A stretch of 64,000 nucleotides of DNA from Acipenser ruthenus (Eukaryota; Chordata; Actinopteri; Acipenseriformes; Acipenseridae), in contig NC_081198.1 in NCBI RefSeq assembly GCF_902713425.1, forward strand, positions 23,419,188 through 23,483,187, in the 5' to 3' direction. This document shows, in pieces, positions 29,820 through 42,176 of this stretch; position 1 is the first letter of the stretch, and the number at the start of each line of letters is the position of its first letter. The notes under the pieces are model-generated. The model worked only from the letters and a program-made list of their open reading frames with translations. It ran no database searches and was not told the DNA's origin. The translations under genes were made by a program, and so were the position numbers.

Positions 29820-31764
29820 CTATGATTGGGAGGTCGGGACACTCTTCCTACTCTTAGCTCTACGCTTGCTTCGAGGGGGCTTGGGCTTATTTGCAACTCC
29901 CATCACCCCTGAGAAGGTACTCACTGCTGCCTCGTCCAAGAAGGCACCGTCTTTATATGCACAGTACGTGGAGTTGTTGGGGTTATTCAACTCCCCACAA
30001 GGTAAGTCTGGTGGAACTTGCTCAGGGCCCCTCGGAACGTGTGGGTCAGCTTTGTCCTGGGGGGGGTTATGACAGACAGCATTCTTTGGCTGTTACCGTC
30101 TGTTGAATTGGAGCTGTTAGCAGACTTCTGGCTTACCGCGTCCAGGGGTATTCCCATGTCCTCCAGTGCTGTATCTAGGAGGACCTCTAGGGGGCCCCTG
30201 GTTTTGCCCATACAAGGGAGGGGGTCAAGGATGCTTTGAAGGGAGGCCCTTCGCTTGAAGAGGGTCATTGCTACCGAGGTACTGCTGGTCAGGGAAGGTG
30301 TTGACCCCGACCTCTCCCTCGGTGCATTAGTGAACACCTCTTCTGCGAGGTGTGCTAGGGTTTGTGCCAACGACTGGGAAGGCTGGCTGGGGATGCCCTG
30401 GCTGGCTGCTACCTGCCCACTAGGCGGCAGTGTAGCCGTCCCACTCGCCTCCGTCTCTGCCTGCGAGGGCAAGACTGGGGACTTTGTGTGGACATTAGCT
30501 GGTTTTGGATCTATGGGGGCCACCTGCAACTTGCTGTCTTTGATCCTGATCTTCTTTCTTTTCCCCCCCTCGTCTCTACCCTTTCTTTTCCCCACCCTCT
30601 GCTGGTTCTTCACTCCCTTCCCCTCCTTCTCACTCTCACTTTCACTGTCGCTTTTGCTTTCCTCCCCCACGGACTCAATCCTTATGGCGTCATAACGAGA
30701 GCCGAGGGGGAGTGCTGGCGCTGAGAGGGCCCTACTCAGGGGGGGGCCGCTGCTGGGTCCGGGCTCCCTCCCTGACTCGTGTTCTGCATCAGAGGAGCTA
30801 CTGGAGGAGCTAGTGGAGTGGCTGTTGTACTCTCTCTCTGGGCTGGGGGAAGGGGTCCTCGTAAAACGGGACATGTCTCGGGGGCGGGGGGGTGAGGGGG
30901 TGCTGGTGATGATGGTGGTGCTGGAGTCTGGGTCTTGGATACTGTTGGTGGTGATGTGGACTGATCTTTGTTACTTGCTCCCTCTTCCTGCTCAGGCCTA
31001 GGCTTGTTCATGTTTGCCTTGCTGGCTCTGGCCATGTTGGCATAGGAAGAGGGGCAGTCCTTAAACAGGTGCCCCTTCTTTCCACACAAATTGCACTGCC
31101 TCTCTTCTCTGCAGTGGCTGGTCTCGTGGGGGGCGCCGCAGTTCCTGCACTTGACTACAGTACATGCGGCCGCCAGGTGTCCTAATTCCCCACATTTCCT
31201 GCAGAGTTTTGGCATCCCATTATAGAATACCAGCCCTCTGTTGGGCCCTAACACTATGGAGTTTGGAATGTGGCGGACGCCTCCAATGCCCGATGGATCA
31301 ACATTGAGGCGTACCAGCCACTTTCTGGCTCCTGTCCAAACCCCATCTTCGTCTGTAATTTTCCTCCCTTCTGATGACACCCTCCCATAGCGGTTAAGCC
31401 ATGTTGTAATATCATAGTCGCTAACAGCCTCATTGAAAAATTGGACAGTAACAACTTTCATTTCTCTGTCTGTCAGTGCATCCACACAAAATTCTTTGTA
31501 TGGAGCGAGATATTTATTCTCCCCCCAAAAGGACCACATTTCTTGTAACTTTTGGGGGTTCCTAAAACTGACCTCAAACACTTCCTTAAGCCCTGGCAAT
31601 TTCACCAAACAATTCAAGTCAGAAGGGGAAAAACCCATACCCCTCTGAAGAATGGTCCGGCTGAACTCCAGTCTCGTCAGTCCTGGTTCCGTTTCATCTT
31701 GCTTGTTTCTTGTGAAGCGCACCGCATTGTGCCTCCTGGTTTCCTGGGTTGGCCGGAACGCCAT
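29820..31764 (-). pseudogene. LINE ORF1, K5, two frameshifts
   Basis: The N-terminal frame (30736-31764) keeps the RRM-like region and three CCHC knuckles. It shifts at the five-G run near 30896-30900, as in K2 and K4. The second frame (29987-30874) then leaves the normal frame at a G run at about 30059-30066, which has eight G where K2 and K7 have nine, so the usual C-terminus is lost. Confidence 0.86.
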
Positions 31765-32796
31765 CCTTCAGCTGGCTCCTCCGATTGGGGTGGGAGAAGC
31801 CTCTGGACGTCCGGGTTGTCTCTCTCTACGGAAAAGAGACAACGTAAGCAGCAAATCTGGGCAGTTGAAGGAACTATTACTTTAGTCCCTGAGGAGATGG
31901 TCGCCTCGCAAGAGGGACCCCCTCCCCAGGTGAACGGTGTCCTTCCCTGGCGGAGTAGGGGGCGCTGCTTGGCACCGAGACCACGTAGGAAGAATCGTGG
32001 CTGTGACGCCTCCTCGGGGTCCGGGGCCGCCCTCTGCTCCTCCCAGATGGCGCCCTCTGCTGGGCGCCTGCTGCTCTCTCGGTCTGGATCTCGATTACAA
32101 TCAAGGGCTGGGGATGAGGTCGTCTAGGTCATCAAAGGGTCCTCAAAGGTCGTCTGGATGGTAGGTCCTCCTTCTCTCTAACTCCAGGAACGTCTGGAAA
32201 AGCCGGAACCGCCTGAAAAAGAAAAAAACGGGAACCGCCTGAAAAAGAAAAAACTGCTCTCAACAGTCAACAAAATCTTGAAAGACCCTCGGCCTGGATT
32301 GGGCAAGCCAAAACCAGACTGAGCATTAGTCTTCCAAAAAGTTGCCGAGCTGAAGAAAGCCAGTCAAAAATAAAAAAAATTCTGTTCCTCCTCACCCGAA
32401 CAAACCTCTCACAGACCCTCGGAGGGAGCGGGCAATGCCACTACCCTCTAAGCCTTAGTCTTAGAAAGATTTATTCGAACTGAAGAGAAGCCAGAGTATA
32501 TGGCTGGCTAAGAAGGACCTGGCATAGGGACATGTTCCACCACACTTGTCTGGTTAGCTGCATGCTCCCAGGAAACAAACTGCTGCTGTCTACATCATCA
32601 TCACATGTGAATAAAAGAAAGAAAGACAGCAAGAAAGAAAGAGAGAAAGAAAGAGAAAGAAAGAAAGAGAGAAAGAAAAAAAAAGAAGTAAAACGGCGGG
32701 AAAACTTGCATCAACACTGGCACTCTCCCTCCAGCAGGGGTAGACAAAATGCTCACAGGAGAGATCCAGATCTGACTTTGACCAACGTTAGAGAAA

Positions 32797-32985
32797 GGTG
32801 TGCACCGTTCCCGGAGGTACTGCAATACCGGGCCGATGCGTGGAGTGGACGGAGCAAGCCCCTGTTCCATCTCCCGATTCCAAAAATCAATTTAATATAT
32901 GGTCCCCTGATAGGGGACGTATCAGATATTAAACTGATAAGAACAGATACTACACTTGATCTTAGCCAAAAGGCCGAGAAGCGAT
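32797..32985 (-). ncRNA. U2: U2 snRNA
   Basis: Complete 189-nt copy, reference sequence by eye, immediately upstream (in transcription order) of the K5 insertion. Promoter and 3' box are present. Confidence 0.97.
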
Positions 32986-33586
32986 GGCGACTTGGCCCTT
33001 GCCCGGGGCCCCCCAGCCCGGACGGCACAGGGGGATTCAAAGGTGGGTGCAAAATTCCAAGCACAAGCAGACCCCCAAAAAACGGGCTGCTGCTTCCAGA
33101 GGGGAAATGTGCAATTTAAGCAGGAGAAAACAAAACAAAGCAAAAACACACACATAACACCAAAAACAAAACATAAACTGGCGGAGTGCGTCTTACAAAT
33201 AGTCATGCCAAGCTGCTATGCTGTGCAAGGTGCCTTGGGTAACTACAACTGTGCCTCGCTGGCTGGCTGGCTTGCTAAGAAGGTCCTGGCATAGGGACAT
33301 GTTCCACCACACTTGTCTGGTTAGCTGCATGCTCCCAGGAAACAACCTGCTGCTGTCTACATCATCACCACATGTGAATAAAAGAAAGAAAGACAGCAAG
33401 AAAGAAAGAGAGAAAGAAAGAGAGAAAGAGAGGAAGAAAGAGAGAAAGAAAGAAAGAGAGAAAGAAAAAAAAAAGAAGTAAAACGGCGGGAAAACTTGCA
33501 TGAACACTGGCACTCTCCCTCCAGCAGGGGTAGACAAAATGCTCACAGGAGAGATCCAGATCTGACTTTGACCAACGTTAGAGAAA

Positions 33587-33775
33587 GGTGTGCACCGTTC
33601 CCGGAGGTACTGCAATACCGGGCCGATGCGTGGAGTGGACGGAGCAAGCCCCTGTTCCATCTCCCGATTCCAAAAATCAATTTAATATATGGTCCCCTGA
33701 TAGGGGACGTATCAGATATTAAACTGATAAGAACAGATACTACACTTGATCTTAGCCAAAAGGCCGAGAAGCGAT
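33587..33775 (-). ncRNA. U2: U2 snRNA
   Basis: Complete 189-nt copy, reference sequence by eye. Its upstream spacer has GGGGCTTCAAAAGG where most units have GGGGATTCAAAGG, which touches the edge of the PSE-like element, so this promoter may be weaker. Confidence 0.96.
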
Positions 33776-34377
33776 GGCGACTTGGCCCTTGCCCGGGGCC
33801 CCCCAGCCCGGACGGCACAGGGGGCTTCAAAAGGTGGGTGCAAAATTCCAAGCACAAGCAGACCCCCAAAAAACGGGCTGCTGCTTCCAGAGGGGAAATG
33901 TGCAATTTAAGCAGGAGAAAACAAAACAAAGCAAAAACACACACATAACACCAAAAACAAAACATAAACTGGCGGAGTGCGTCTTACAAATAGTCATGCC
34001 AAGCTGCAATGCTGTACAAGGTGCCTTGGGTAACTACAACTGTGCCTCGCTGGCTGGCTGGCTTGCTAAGAAGGTCCTGGCATAGGGACATGTTCCACCA
34101 CACTTGTCTGGTTAGCTGCATGCTCCCAGGAAACAACCTGCTGCTGTCTACATCATCACCACATGTGAATAAAAGAAAGAAAGACAGCAAGAAAGAAAGA
34201 GAGAAAGAAAGAGAGAAAGAGAGAAAGAAAGAGAGAAAGAAAGAAAGAGAGAAAGAAAAAAAAAAGAAGTAAAACGGCGGGAAAACTTGCATCAACACTG
34301 GCACTCTCCCTCCAGCAGGGGTAGACAAAATGCTCACAGGAGAGATCCAGATCTGACTTTGACCAACGTTAGAGAAA

Positions 34378-34566
34378 GGTGTGCACCGTTCCCGGAGGTA
34401 CTGCAATACCGGGCCGATGCGTGGAGTGGACGGAGCAAGCCCCTGTTCCATCTCCCGATTCCAAAAATCAATTTAATATATGGTCCCCTGATAGGGGACG
34501 TATCAGATATTAAACTGATAAGAACAGATACTACACTTGATCTTAGCCAAAAGGCCGAGAAGCGAT
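34378..34566 (-). ncRNA. U2: U2 snRNA
   Basis: Complete 189-nt copy, reference sequence by eye. The upstream spacer has two small variants beyond the PSE (AATTTCAAGC and a shortened C run). Otherwise a standard unit. Confidence 0.97.
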
Positions 34567-35147
34567 GGCGACTTGGCCCTTGCCCGGGGCCCCCCAGCCC
34601 GGACGGCACAGGGGGATTCAAAGGTGGGTGCAAAATTTCAAGCACAAGCAGACCCCAAAAAAACGGGCTGCTGCTTCCAGAGGGGAAATGTGCAATTTAA
34701 GCAGGAGAAAACAAAACAAAGCAAAAACACACACATAACACCAAAAACAAAACATAAACTGGCGGAGTGCGTCTTACAAATAGTCATGCCAAGCTGCTAT
34801 GCTGTGCAAGGTGCCTTGGGTAACTACAACTGTGCCTCGCTGGCTGGCTGGCTTGCTAAGAAGGTCCTGGCATAGGGACATGTTCCACCACACTTGTCTG
34901 GTTAGCTGCATGCTCCCAGGAAACAACCTGCTGCTGTCTACATCATCACCACATGTGAATAAAAGAAAGACAGCAAGAAAGAAAGAGAGAAAGAAAGAGA
35001 GAAAGAGAGAAAGAAAGAGAGAAAGAAAAATAAAAGAAGTAAAACGGCGGGAAAACTTGCATCAACACTGGCACTCTCCCTCCAGCAGGGGTAGACAAAA
35101 TGCTCACAGGAGAGATCCAGATCTGACTTTGACCAACGTTAGAGAAA

Positions 35148-35263
35148 GGTGTGCACCGTTCCCGGAGGTACTGCAATACCGGGCCGATGCGTGGAGTGGA
35201 CGGAGCAAGCCCCTGTTCCATCTCCCGATTCCAAAAATCAATATAATATATGGTCCCCTGATA
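35148..35263 (-). pseudogene. U2 snRNA 3' fragment (nt 74-189), interrupted by K6
   Basis: Same breakpoint as the fragment beside K3, with one private substitution (ATCAATATAA in place of ATCAATTTAA on the plus strand). The branch-site region is absent. Confidence 0.94.
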
Positions 35264-35896
35264 CTCTTTTATTGAGATTTTACATTTTTTACATTTACAC
35301 CCATTCGTTTTTTCATTCATTTTACATTTCTTTTAAAGATGACATTCATGCATACAGACATACATTTTGTTTTAAAAGCATTTAAAATACATTTAAAAAC
35401 ACCAAGACAATTGTGCTTTGTACATGGTTAAAACAGACACAGATTAAAATCAACATGAAAAAAACCTGTGCTGTTTTAAAAGTGACTGGAAAAAAAGAAC
35501 CATCTATAAAAAACCAGTGCTTGTGAGGGCCGGGGAGTGCTCTCTAAAAAAGTGAACATAAACCTAGATCTAAAACAGGGACAGGGGAAAAGGGACAGTG
35601 TATAAACAGTGAGTTAAAATTCTAAAATTTTAAAACACTTAAAATGTAACTTTTAATAGTTTACATTAAAAATCTTAAAGATACATAAAACAAAACAAAA
35701 CAAAATCAAATAAAACATTCAAATTAAATCAAAGGTCCATAAAACTGAAACAAAAAGACTACATAAAACCAGGGCACCGTTGAAAAACGGTCATGCCAGC
35801 TAAAAAGGGCGGAATGCTGGCATGACAAAATAAATAAAAGGCTTAGCGGTGCCCCGTAGTCCCGCTCCTAGGAGCTAGCGGTTCCAGTTTTTTCCC

Positions 35897-38800
35897 TTAT
35901 TCCATCTTCACGTCCTGAAGTCCGGCGATCCTCCACTCCGCGCAGGCCTTGTCCTTCCCGAGGGTCCGGATGTCCAGAATTACAAAGTCCTTGATAAGAG
36001 TTTGTGCCCTTCTGGTCGTGGTGATAGTGTCTAGCTCCTGCTTGTGATAGACACAGACGTTACGGCCTTCCCACAGGATCTGCTTGACAACATTGATGAC
36101 ACGCCAAACGCACTTAGCTGTGCTGGTAGTGATTCCTCCCGCAGGCCCATAGAGCACAGTCTCAGCGGTCATCTTGGCCGTGTCAGCAAACCTGTTTAGG
36201 AAGACAGAGACAGAGAGCCAGACACTGCCAGCCACATCACACTCCCAGAAGATATGGGCTGGTGTTTCTCTCTTGCGGCACTTTGCATAGGGGCATGTTT
36301 CTACTTGGGCTAGTCCCCTCCTGAACATGAACGCTCGAGTGGGGAGTGCACTGTGGACGGTGTTCCATGCTATATCCTTCTGGACATTACTGAGGCAGCT
36401 GTGAGACACATTCTCCCAGATTTTTTGGCTTTGGGTGAGGGAGAAAGTAGCTACTTTTTCAATTTCCTGGGAACCGGCAAGATATTTAGTTACAGCCTTG
36501 TATTCCCAGGAGGCCAATTTTGCTTTATCTAAGCCCAATTTATATATAGTGTCCCTTAAGGTTCTATAATACAATGGGGGGTCCCAGGAGTACGGCACGG
36601 TGTTATCAATAGTGCAGAGGCCCAAGGCCCTGAGACAGGTGGCAAAATAGAAACGATTCATGTAACATACCTTCCTGTCCAGGGCCTGGATGTTCTTGAT
36701 AGTTTGCGTGAGCCCCTGCACTCGGGTGAGCTGCACAACGTCCGGGACCCCCTTACCTCCCTTCTTGTCGGCTTTACTCAGAGTGGCTCGCTTTACCCTC
36801 TCCATCTTGCTGCCCCAGATAAAGCGGTGGATAATGCGGTCCACCACTTTTTTGGTGGTACTGTCTGGGGGAAAGATTTTTCCTACATAAGAGAGGATGG
36901 GGAACAGTATAGACTTGGTTATTAATACTCTACCCGTCATTGTTAAGGATCTTGTGCTCCATCCGCCAATCTTTTTACGGACCTGGTTAATGGCCGCCGT
37001 CCAGCTCTGGGCCCCCGAGCTATTGTTCTCGAAAATGAGGCCCAGAATCTTGATTTTGTCCTTTTTGACAGGGTACATGTCCGACAGTTCCCTATCTACC
37101 TGCCAATTTTTAGACACGTAGACTTCGCTCTTGGACTTATTAATCACTGCCCCGGTCGCCGTGCAGTACTTCTCAAGGATATTACTAATCCGAGGTACCG
37201 ACGATGTGTTGGTGCAAATGAGTGACACATCGTCCATATATGCTGTTGTTTTGACCTGGACCCCGTTGGATCCAGGCAGCTGGAAACCAGTTATATTGGT
37301 ATCCCTACGAATTGCCTGCAGGAGGGGTTCAATGCACACGACATATAGCAGTGGGGATAGTGGGCAACCCTGTCTGACCCCTGACTGGATAGATATTTTA
37401 CCAGTCAGGTGCCTGTTCACCAAGACTCGGGTACTAATGTTTGTATATATGGTTTTAACCCACTCCCTAAGTCCAGGAGCGAATTTCATCTGGTCCATCA
37501 CTTTGTACATATATTCATGGCTTACCCTATCGAACGCCTTCTCCTGGTCAAGGTTGAACAGGCAGAGGGGATGGTTCCGTTCTCTAGAATAAGCCAGAAT
37601 GTCCCTTGTTAACATTAAAATATCCGTGATGGACCTCCCTGGGACGCCACAAGCCTGGTCGGGGCCAATGACCAAAGGGAGGTGTACTTGTAGCCGGAGC
37701 ATCAGAGCTTTGGCTAGTATCTTGTAATCCACGCAAAGGAGGCTGATTGGGCGCCAATTCCGTAGATCTTTAACTTCCCCTTTCTTATGAAGGAGAGTAA
37801 TTACACTCTCCCGCATAGAAGGGCCCAACCGCTTCTCCCTGTAGACCGCTCTGTAGACCTCCGCTAAATGGACTTTTAGCGTGTCCCAAAAAAGATGGTA
37901 ATACTCACCCGGGATGCCATCTGGACCTGGCGTCTTACCGGTGTTCATGGTCTTAACCGCCTGGGTGAGCTCCTCCAGCGTGAGTTCTGGGTCCTTCTCC
38001 TCCTCCTCGTCGTCCCGCACTGAGTCAGGCTCCAACTGGCTCAGGAACCACTCTATCAGGGTGTCATCTGTAGCTTTGATGTTATATAGGTCCCTATAGA
38101 AGTTCTCTACCACTTTTTTCACTCCCTCACTATCCTCTGCTATCCTCCCCCTGCTGTCGAGCATGGAGGACATCAAGTGCCGCTTCTCCCTCGTTTTCTG
38201 GAAGAAGCGAGTACACTTTTCGTCTTCCTCCATTTTTTGCACTTTTGAATTGTGCATGACCTTTCGTTGTTCCTCCCTACAAAGCACTGAAAGATCTAGC
38301 TTGGTCTGGGCTATCTCGTCGCTTACAGGGAACCCCCGAAGCTGAAGCAGGCTCAGACGCTGGAGGGCAGCATTCAGGTATTTATATTTGGTCCTCCTTT
38401 CTTTTGCTTTCCTCTTGCCTGCTGCTATGAAATAACCCTTAGTTCTCATTTTGACCATCTCCCACCACTCTATAGGGGAGTTGAATAGGTCACGCAAAGT
38501 GGTCCACTCAACAAGCCTGCTCTTATAGGCTGCAGCTATGGAGGGGTCATCGAGTAAGGAGGTGTTTAATTTCCAGACCCCTGACCCCATCTGGGAGGTC
38601 TGAGGGACCTGCAATGTTACCTGCAGGAGCCTATGGTCAGAGAAGAAGACGGCCTGGGTGTCTACTGCCGTCTTCGTAAGGGAGCTGGTATGCAGGACGA
38701 GATCTATACGGGAGAAGGAGGTCCCAGATGAGCTCACCCAGGTAAAGGGAGGCACCAGGTCCTTACCTGCATCACACAGGGAGAAATCAAATATTACGGA

Positions 38801-39337
38801 GGACAAAACTCTACTAGAGCGGTCGTTGCGTGGCCTGCTCCGGTCTACGTCCCTCAGAGCACAATTGAAGTCACCTGACACGATGACGGGTACGTTCCCC
38901 AGCAGGAGTGGACGCAGCTGTGGAAAAAATTGAACTCTTTCGTTTTGGTTAGTGGGTGCATAGACATTGACCAGTCTGAGGGGAGTGTTGTTGTATGTCA
39001 CATCCACGCTCAGAATTCTACCAGGTTCTACCTCCCTGCTGCTGCGGGAGGTAATAAATGGGTTTTTAAACAGGATACCTACTCCGTCGGCTCTGGCTAT
39101 GTTGGAGCCCGACCAGAAGGAGTCCCCCAGGGTCCAACTCTCCTTCAGGTCCCTATAATCAGGGCTCGACGAAATACCACACTCCTGCAGAAAGATGAGA
39201 TCTGCTTTCAAGTTAGCTAGATAGTTTAGTACATCAAATCTTTTTTGTGTCTCCCTGATGCTCCTGACATTAACAGACACACATATCAGGGCCATCAGGG
39301 TAGCTAACAAGAAAAGGAGTCGCTGCGTCCACCCCAT
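35897..39337 (-). CDS. LINE ORF2, APE endonuclease and reverse transcriptase, K6 (full length)
   Basis: Open frame of 1146 residues. It lacks one Phe of the three in TRFFFQK through an in-frame loss of one GAA repeat, and has Thr for Ala in ERRTKYK. It shares the K3 marker residues. All catalytic motifs and the C-terminal CCHC are present. Confidence 0.93.
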   Translation of the reverse strand: MGWTQRLLFLLATLMALICVSVNVRSIRETQKRFDVLNYLANLKADLIFLQECGISSSPDYRDLKESWTLGDSFWSGSNIARADGVGILFKNPFITSRSSREVEPGRILSVDVTYNNTPLRLVNVYAPTNQNERVQFFPQLRPLLLGNVPVIVSGDFNCALRDVDRSRPRNDRSSRVLSSVIFDFSLCDAGKDLVPPFTWVSSSGTSFSRIDLVLHTSSLTKTAVDTQAVFFSDHRLLQVTLQVPQTSQMGSGVWKLNTSLLDDPSIAAAYKSRLVEWTTLRDLFNSPIEWWEMVKMRTKGYFIAAGKRKAKERRTKYKYLNAALQRLSLLQLRGFPVSDEIAQTKLDLSVLCREEQRKVMHNSKVQKMEEDEKCTRFFQKTREKRHLMSSMLDSRGRIAEDSEGVKKVVENFYRDLYNIKATDDTLIEWFLSQLEPDSVRDDEEEEKDPELTLEELTQAVKTMNTGKTPGPDGIPGEYYHLFWDTLKVHLAEVYRAVYREKRLGPSMRESVITLLHKKGEVKDLRNWRPISLLCVDYKILAKALMLRLQVHLPLVIGPDQACGVPGRSITDILMLTRDILAYSRERNHPLCLFNLDQEKAFDRVSHEYMYKVMDQMKFAPGLREWVKTIYTNISTRVLVNRHLTGKISIQSGVRQGCPLSPLLYVVCIEPLLQAIRRDTNITGFQLPGSNGVQVKTTAYMDDVSLICTNTSSVPRISNILEKYCTATGAVINKSKSEVYVSKNWQVDRELSDMYPVKKDKIKILGLIFENNSSGAQSWTAAINQVRKKIGGWSTRSLTMTGRVLITKSILFPILSYVGKIFPPDSTTKKVVDRIIHRFIWGSKMERVKRATLSKADKKGGKGVPDVVQLTRVQGLTQTIKNIQALDRKVCYMNRFYFATCLRALGLCTIDNTVPYSWDPPLYYRTLRDTIYKLGLDKAKLASWEYKAVTKYLAGSQEIEKVATFSLTQSQKIWENVSHSCLSNVQKDIAWNTVHSALPTRAFMFRRGLAQVETCPYAKCRKRETPAHIFWECDVAGSVWLSVSVFLNRFADTAKMTAETVLYGPAGGITTSTAKCVWRVINVVKQILWEGRNVCVYHKQELDTITTTRRAQTLIKDFVILDIRTLGKDKACAEWRIAGLQDVKME

Positions 39338-39342
39338 AGCGA

Positions 39343-40238
39343 CTATGATTGGGAGGTCGGGACACTCTTCCTACTCTTAGCTCTACGCTTGCTTCGAGGG
39401 GGCTTGGGCTTATTTGCAACTCCCATCACCCCTGAGAAGGTACTCACTGCTGCCTCGTCCAAGAAAGCACCGTCTTTATATGCACAGTATGTGGAGTTGT
39501 TGGGGCTATTCAACTCCCCACAAGGTAAGTCTGGTGGAACTTGCTCAGGGCCCCTCGGAACGTGTGGGTCAGCTTTGTCCTGGGGGGGGGTTATGACAGA
39601 CAGCATTCTTTGGCTGTTACCGTCTGTTGAATTGGAGCTGTTAGCAGACTTCTGGCTTACCGCGTCCAGGGGTATTCCCATGTCCTCCAGTGCTGTATCT
39701 AGGAGGACCTCTAGGGGGCCCCTGGTTTTGCCCATACAAGGGAGGGGGTCAAGGATGCTTTGAAGGGAGGCCCTTCGCTTGAAGAGGGTCATTGCTACCG
39801 AGGTACTGCTGGTCAGGGAAGGTGTTGACCCCGACCTCTCCCTCGGTGCATTAGTGAACACCTCTTCTGCGAGGTGTGCTAGGGTTTGTGCCAACGACTG
39901 GGAAGGCTGGCTGGGGATGCCCTGGCTGGCTGCTACCTGCCCACTAGGCGGCAGTGTAGCCGTCCCACTCGCCTCCGTCTCTGCCTGCGAGGGCAAGACT
40001 GGGGACTTTGTGTGGACATTAGCTGGTTTTGGATCTATGGGGGCCACCTGCAACTTGCTGTCTTTGATCCTGATCTTCTTTCTTTTCCCCCCCTCGTCTC
40101 TACCCTTTCTTTTCCCCACCCTCTGCTGGTTCTTCACTCCCTTCCCCTCCTTCTCACTCTCACTTTCACTGTCGCTTTCGCTTTCCTCCCCCACGGACTC
40201 AATCCTTATGGCGTCATAACGAGAGCCGAGGGGGAGTG
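39343..40238 (-). pseudogene. LINE ORF1, C-terminal part only, K6
   Basis: About 299 codons, cut at the same place as in K3. As in K3, the frame reads on by chance into U2 spacer (to 40440). Zinc knuckles are absent. Confidence 0.88.
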
Positions 40239-41389
40239 CAAGGTCATGCCAAGCTGCTATGCTGTGCAAGGTGCCTTGGGTAACTACAACTGTGCCTCGC
40301 TGGCTGGCTGGCTTGCTAAGAAGGTCCTGGCATAGGGACATGTTCCACCACACTTGTCTGGTTAGCTGCATGCTCCCAGGAGACAACCTGCTGCTGTCTA
40401 CATCATCACCACATGTGAATAAAAGAAAGAAAGACAGCAAGAAAGAGAGAAAGAAAGAGAGAAAGAGAGAAAGAAAGAAAGAGAGAAAGAAAAAAAAAAG
40501 AAGTAAAACAGCGGGAAAACTTGCATCAACACTGGCACTCTCCCTCCAGCAGGGGTAGACAAAATGCTCACAGGAGAGATCCAGATCTGACTTTGACCAA
40601 CGTTAGAGAAAGGTGTGCACCGTTCCCGGAGGTACTGCAATACCGGGCCGATGCGTGGAGTGGACGGAGCAAGCCCCTGTTCCATCTCCCGATTCCAAAA
40701 ATCAATTTAATATATGGTCCCCTGATAGGGGACGTATCAGATATTAAACTGATAAGAACAGATACTACACTTGATCTTAGCCAAAAGGCCGAGAAGCGAT
40801 GGCGACTTGGCCCTTGCCCGGGGCCCCCCAGCCCGGACGGCACAGGGGGATTCAAAGGTGGGTGCAAAATTCCAAGCACAAGCAGACCCCCAAAAAACGG
40901 GCTGCTGCTTCCAGAGGGGAAATGTGCAATTTAAGCAGGAGAAAACAAAACAAAGCAAAAACACACACATAACACCAAAAACAAAACATAAACTGGCGGA
41001 GTGCGTCTTACAAATAGTCATGCCAAGCTGCTATGCTGTGCAAGGTGCCTTGGGTAACTACAACTGTGCCTCGCTGGCTGGCTGGCTTGCTAAGAAGGTC
41101 CTGGCATAGGGACATGTTCCACCACACTTGTCTGGTTAGCTGCATGCTCCCAGGAAACAACCTGCTGCTGTCTACATCATCACCACATGTGAATAAAAGA
41201 AAGAAAGACAGCAAGAAAGAGAGAAAGAAAGAGAGAAAGAAAGAAAGAGAGAAAGAAAGAGAGAAAGAAAAAAAAAAGAAGTAAAACGGCGGGAAAACTT
41301 GCATCAACACTGGCACTCTCCCTCCAGCAGGGGTAGACAAAATGCTCACAGGAGAGATCCAGATCTGACTTTGACCAACGTTAGAGAAA
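40239..41389. repeat. U2 array segment: spacers around one intact U2
   Basis: Spacer DNA between K6 and K7, with purine microsatellites at about 40421-40504 and 41195-41281. The first part matches the spacer beside K3, including its private variants. Compared with the K3-K4 interval there is one extra complete U2 unit. Confidence 0.9.
40612..40800 (-). ncRNA. U2: U2 snRNA
   Basis: Complete 189-nt copy, reference sequence by eye, the only intact U2 between K6 and K7. PSE-like element and 3' box are present. Confidence 0.97.
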
Positions 41390-41525
41390 GGTGTGCACCG
41401 TTCCCGGAGGTACTGCAATACCGGGCCGATGCGTGGAGTGGACGGAGCAAGCCCCTGTTCCATCTCCCGATTCCAAAAATCAATTTAATATATGGTCCCC
41501 TGATAGGGGACGTATCAGATATTAA
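41390..41525 (-). pseudogene. U2 snRNA 3' fragment (nt 54-189), interrupted by K7
   Basis: Same breakpoint as the fragment beside K4. It keeps the Sm site and 3' stem-loops; the 5' third and promoter are missing. Confidence 0.94.
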
Positions 41526-42176
41526 TACTCTTTTATTGAGATTTTACATTTTTTTACATTTACACCCATTCGTTTTTTCATTCATTTTACATTTCTTTTA
41601 AAGATGACATTCATGCATACAGACATACATTTTGTTTTAAAAGCATTTAAAATACATTTAAAAACACCAAGACAATTGTGCTTTGTACATGGTTAAAACA
41701 GACACAGATTAAAATCAACATGAAAAAAACCTGTGCTGTTTTAAAAGTGACTGGAAAAAAAGAACCATCTATAAAAAACCAGTGCTTGTGAGGGCCGGGG
41801 AGTGCTCTCTAAAAAAGGTTCAAAAGTGAACATAAAACTAGATCTAAAACAGGGACAGGGGAAAAGGGACAGTGTATAAAACAGTGAGTTAAAATTCTAA
41901 AATTTTAAAACACTTAAAATGTAACTTTTAATAGTTAACATTAAAAATCTTTTAGATACATAAAACAAAACAAAACAAAAATCAAATAAAACATTCAAAA
42001 TAAATCAAATCAAAATCCATAAAACTGAAACAAAAAGACTACATAAAACCAGGGCACCGTTCAAAAACGGTCATGCCAGCTAAAAAGGGCGGAATGCTGG
42101 CATGACAAAATAAATAAAAGGCTTAGCGGTGCCCCGTAGTCCCGCTCCTAGGAGCTAGCGGTTCCAGTTTTTTCCT

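Larger units (their letters stand above)
25738..32504 (-). mobile_element. K5: near full-length U2-targeted LINE
   Basis: About 6.8 kb, with the K2-type 3' junction, K2/K4-type body and 5' junction near 32500-32510 in the spacer. ORF1 has two frame changes. It lies 22,248 bp from K2 in matching register, and the next element (K6) matches K3, so this block appears to be a duplicate of the K2-K3 block. Stem-loops are at 26250-26300. Confidence 0.91.
32505..35147. repeat. U2 array segment: spacers around three intact U2 genes
   Basis: Spacer DNA between K5 and K6 with purine microsatellites at about 32614-32688, 33380-33478, 34171-34269 and 34962-35039. Start-to-start spacing is 790 and 791 bp. 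It contains one more unit than the equivalent K2-K3 interval, consistent with unequal exchange. Confidence 0.9.
35264..40238 (-). mobile_element. K6: U2-targeted LINE, 5'-truncated, duplicate of K3
   Basis: About 5.0 kb. It has the same 3' junction, the same truncation point in ORF1 and the same 2-3 bases of filler before the spacer as K3, 23,034 bp away. Two independent insertions would hardly share both ends, so copying of the array block is the simplest reading. Stem-loops are at 35776-35826. Confidence 0.92.
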